Below, piece after piece: positions 62,733 to 64,000 of a stretch of DNA of 64,000 bases. The stretch lies in the NCBI GenBank assembly GCA_910584915.1, contig CAJUDM010000021.1, forward strand, positions 16,621 to 80,620, given 5' to 3'. Position 1 is the first letter of the stretch. Each line of letters starts with the position of its first letter. The translations under genes and the position numbers were made by a program. Below the pieces are notes generated by a model. That model worked only from the letters and a program-made list of their open reading frames with translations. It searched no databases and was not told the origin of the DNA. The DNA comes from an uncultured Lachnospiraceae bacterium (GTDB lineage: Bacteria > Bacillota > Clostridia > Lachnospirales > Lachnospiraceae).

Positions 62733-63233
62733 ATGAGTTTGGGAAATCATTTGTTTCATGCGCGGAAAAAGAGGGGGCTGTCCCAGGAGGAGGTCGCCGG
62801 GAAGCTGGGAATAAGCCGGCAGACTGTCTCGAAATGGGAGACGGACGAAACGCTGCCCGACATTCGCCAGTCGAAAAGGCTCGCGGTTTTGTACGGGCTC
62901 TCTCTCGATGAACTGGTTGAGTTTGACATCGATGTGAAGGAGATACAGGAGGCGATCGAGAGAACGAGCGAGGAGGTGACAGATAAGATCGACTGGACAA
63001 AGGCGTGGAGCGGGAAATATCCGATTCTTGCCCGGTATCAGGGAGAAGTGGACACCGCCTGTTATGCGCTGGAACTGGATAAACTGTTGTGGGACCTGGA
63101 AAAGAAATACGGATATGGCGAGCTGGATTCGTTTCTTGTTCTTAAGGATATACTGGCGTCTGTCTGGAAGGGGAGGAAGAAGCGGAGATCGGGTGATCCG
63201 GACCGCGGGGCAGCTAATAGAGATAACAGATAG
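62733..63233 (+). CDS. XRE family transcriptional regulator
   Basis: A 166-residue regulator. An N-terminal HTH_3 domain reads LGNHLFHARKKRGLSQEEVA followed by GKLGISRQTVSKWETDETLP. An acidic helical linker and an unassigned C-terminal part follow (VDTACYALELDKLLWDLEKK). The ATG at 62733 is preceded by AAAGGCGG; an earlier in-frame codon at 62676 lacks a site. It lies 192 bases after the CHAT gene on the same strand and could control that locus, although it may be independent. Confidence 0.85.
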   Translation: MSLGNHLFHARKKRGLSQEEVAGKLGISRQTVSKWETDETLPDIRQSKRLAVLYGLSLDELVEFDIDVKEIQEAIERTSEEVTDKIDWTKAWSGKYPILARYQGEVDTACYALELDKLLWDLEKKYGYGELDSFLVLKDILASVWKGRKKRRSGDPDRGAANRDNR

Positions 63234-63289
63234 GTCTGGATGCATGGGCGTTTAGTTAACGATTGTCGGACGCCGTGAGGAAACAACGG

Positions 63290-63505
63290 ACAGTACGCTT
63301 CAATCGCGCCCAGTGCGTTGTCCTCATAAAGTTTGTTCAGTACCTTGTCAATCTGTTCAAGCCGCGTTGTGATTTGCGGGGAATGGCACTTCGGGTTTTT
63401 GGCTTTTCTCTTGTGGTACTCACTGCAATAGGCAACGTGCCGTTTGACACCGTTTCTGCGGGTGTCCATCAATTGGTATAATGCAGAATCCTTTTCCAAT
63501 CCTAT
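63290..63505 (-). pseudogene. Possible remnant of a large serine recombinase
   Basis: The minus-strand frame reads VKRHVAYCSEYHKRKAKNPK and then LEQIDKVLNKLYEDNALGAI. The second stretch resembles the helical segment following the zinc ribbon in TnpX-like recombinases (LDxLFxxLYEDxxxGxI). The first resembles a broken zinc ribbon. No resolvase catalytic domain is near. The fragment has no start signal and merges into non-homologous sequence on both sides. The surrounding 63234-63584 shows no other gene. Confidence 0.3.
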
Positions 63506-63584
63506 CCCTCCTTCCGTGGTGTGATATCTTACCTCTGTTTTGGCGGGATAGCAAGCGGAAAAAGAAAAAAAGCCGGAATATCCC

Positions 63585-63613
63585 TTGTGGCGTCCGACAT
63601 TTTCTGATAATAT
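63585..63613 (+). promoter_or_regulatory. Candidate toxin promoter
   Basis: TTGTGG (63585-63590), 17 bases and TAATAT (63608-63613). The transcript would have a leader of about 100 bases with the hairpin CAGAGGGG/CCCCTCTG (63669-63688), in keeping with type I toxin mRNAs. Confidence 0.45.
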
Positions 63614-63722
63614 ATCCATATGGGGTACTGCCATAACGGGATAGGCGGTCAGTTTTCCGATGCAAACGCAGAGGGGACTGCCCCTCTGACTACGGGTAAA
63701 ACCGGGAAAGGGGGGATGCTTG

Positions 63723-63815
63723 ATGAGTGACTATGAACTGCTGACGGTTGTTTTGATGATTCTTGGAATCATCGTGTCAATCCTGATTGCTTACATAAAT
63801 CACACAAAAAAGTAA
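63723..63815 (+). CDS. Holin-like type I toxin, 30 residues
   Basis: The peptide is MSDYELLTVVLMILGIIVSI followed by LIAYINHTKK: a short polar start, one membrane helix and a basic end. It matches the small putative holin-like toxins of Firmicutes (Hol_Tox, TxpA/BsrG class), which permeabilise the membrane when overproduced. GGGGGG lies seven bases before the ATG. A four-codon frame ATGCTTGATGAGTGA at 63716 overlaps the start and may couple or dampen translation. A strong promoter on the opposite strand points into its 3' end. Confidence 0.8.
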   Translation: MSDYELLTVVLMILGIIVSILIAYINHTKK

Positions 63816-63849
63816 CCGCCCTTTAGCTGAGGAACGCGGTTACTTTTTT
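63806..63849. terminator. Bidirectional terminator at the toxin end
   Basis: AAAAAGTAACCGC and GCGGTTACTTTTT form a perfect stem with T-runs on both strands, beginning inside the last toxin codons. It would end the toxin mRNA; on the minus strand it would end or shape the antisense RNA. Confidence 0.85.
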
Positions 63850-63898
63850 GGTAACTAACTTTTAAGGCTGACCGTCTATCGGCAGTATTCCCTTTTGT
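63806..63898 (-). ncRNA. Predicted antisense antitoxin RNA
   Basis: The minus-strand promoter at 63905-63933 would start transcription near 63898 and run leftward into the 3' end of the toxin mRNA, reaching at least the shared terminator hairpin. This is the RatA/SR-type layout of type I modules. The exact ends are inferred. Confidence 0.55.
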
Positions 63899-63904
63899 GT
63901 TTTC

Positions 63905-63933
63905 ATTGTAACAGATTCCCCCGCATCTGTCAA
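63905..63933 (-). promoter_or_regulatory. Strong promoter for the antisense RNA
   Basis: On the minus strand TTGACA (63928-63933), 17 bases and TACAAT (63905-63910), a near-consensus promoter with no protein gene behind it. This supports an RNA product. The last 67 bases of the window show nothing further. Confidence 0.75.
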
Positions 63934-64000
63934 ACGCTGCGGAGCGTTCGATAGCGTAAGTTTATTGTAGGAATAGGACAGACAGAATAGCCCCTTGATC

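Overview
The window reads as a chromosome segment of a moderately GC-rich Clostridia bacterium, most likely Lachnospiraceae. The grounds are the rimP-nusA-ylxR-ylxQ-infB-rbfA-nrnA-truB-ribF and rpsO-pnp gene order, many YesMN/LacI-controlled sugar ABC transporters, GGAGG ribosome binding sites and TTGACA/TATAAT promoters. This is inferred from protein resemblance and gene order; no rRNA or tRNA gene is visible and no species call is possible.

Layout. 1-3500: a truncated gene end, a decayed AAA-ATPase/PD-(D/E)XK gene, a 4-copy 111-bp tandem repeat and a PadR regulator with an FtsW-like membrane protein. 3600-10950: a LacI-controlled carbohydrate operon (YesL-like protein, lipoprotein, two permeases, LacI, GH127 beta-L-arabinofuranosidase) ending in a clear terminator. 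10960-18670: a small hypothetical gene, a MarR-MATE efflux pair, a large secreted hypothetical and two tandem paralogous serine-hydrolase lipoproteins. 18950-29140: a second sugar uptake locus made of an RbsA/MglA-type ATPase, a permease, a binding protein carrying two near-identical domains in one chain, a YesN/YesM two-component pair, a degenerate ABC ATPase and a DUF4432 aldose-epimerase-like enzyme. 29240-44790: core translation and RNA-processing genes, with RibF, a Na/Pi cotransporter, an SH3-NlpC/P60 hydrolase and several structured leaders. 44850-47460: DegV, a phosphoribosyltransferase-like protein with an altered PRPP loop, an RpiR remnant and a stand-alone glycyl-radical domain.

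47630-63990 is accessory and looks like a defence island, visibly more AT-rich between about 48400 and 53300. It opens with 125-bp tandem repeats and a MazG-like pyrophosphohydrolase. Then come a possible nuclease of unknown family, a HaeIII-like cytosine methyltransferase fused to a HaeIII-like endonuclease, an AspBHI-like modification-dependent endonuclease and a Vsr mismatch endonuclease. After CpXC, NUDIX, unknown and amidase genes comes the most striking locus: a RelA/SpoT-domain nucleotide synthetase directly followed by a 1497-residue TPR-like protein ending in a CHAT caspase-like domain (His1355/Cys1411), with an XRE regulator behind it. The island ends with a possible recombinase remnant and a holin-like type I toxin with a strong antisense promoter.

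The best candidate for an undescribed system is the RelA/SpoT-CHAT-XRE locus, which I read as a nucleotide-signalled protease module. The fused MTase-REase and the double-domain binding protein follow. All functions are deduced from the sequence alone.
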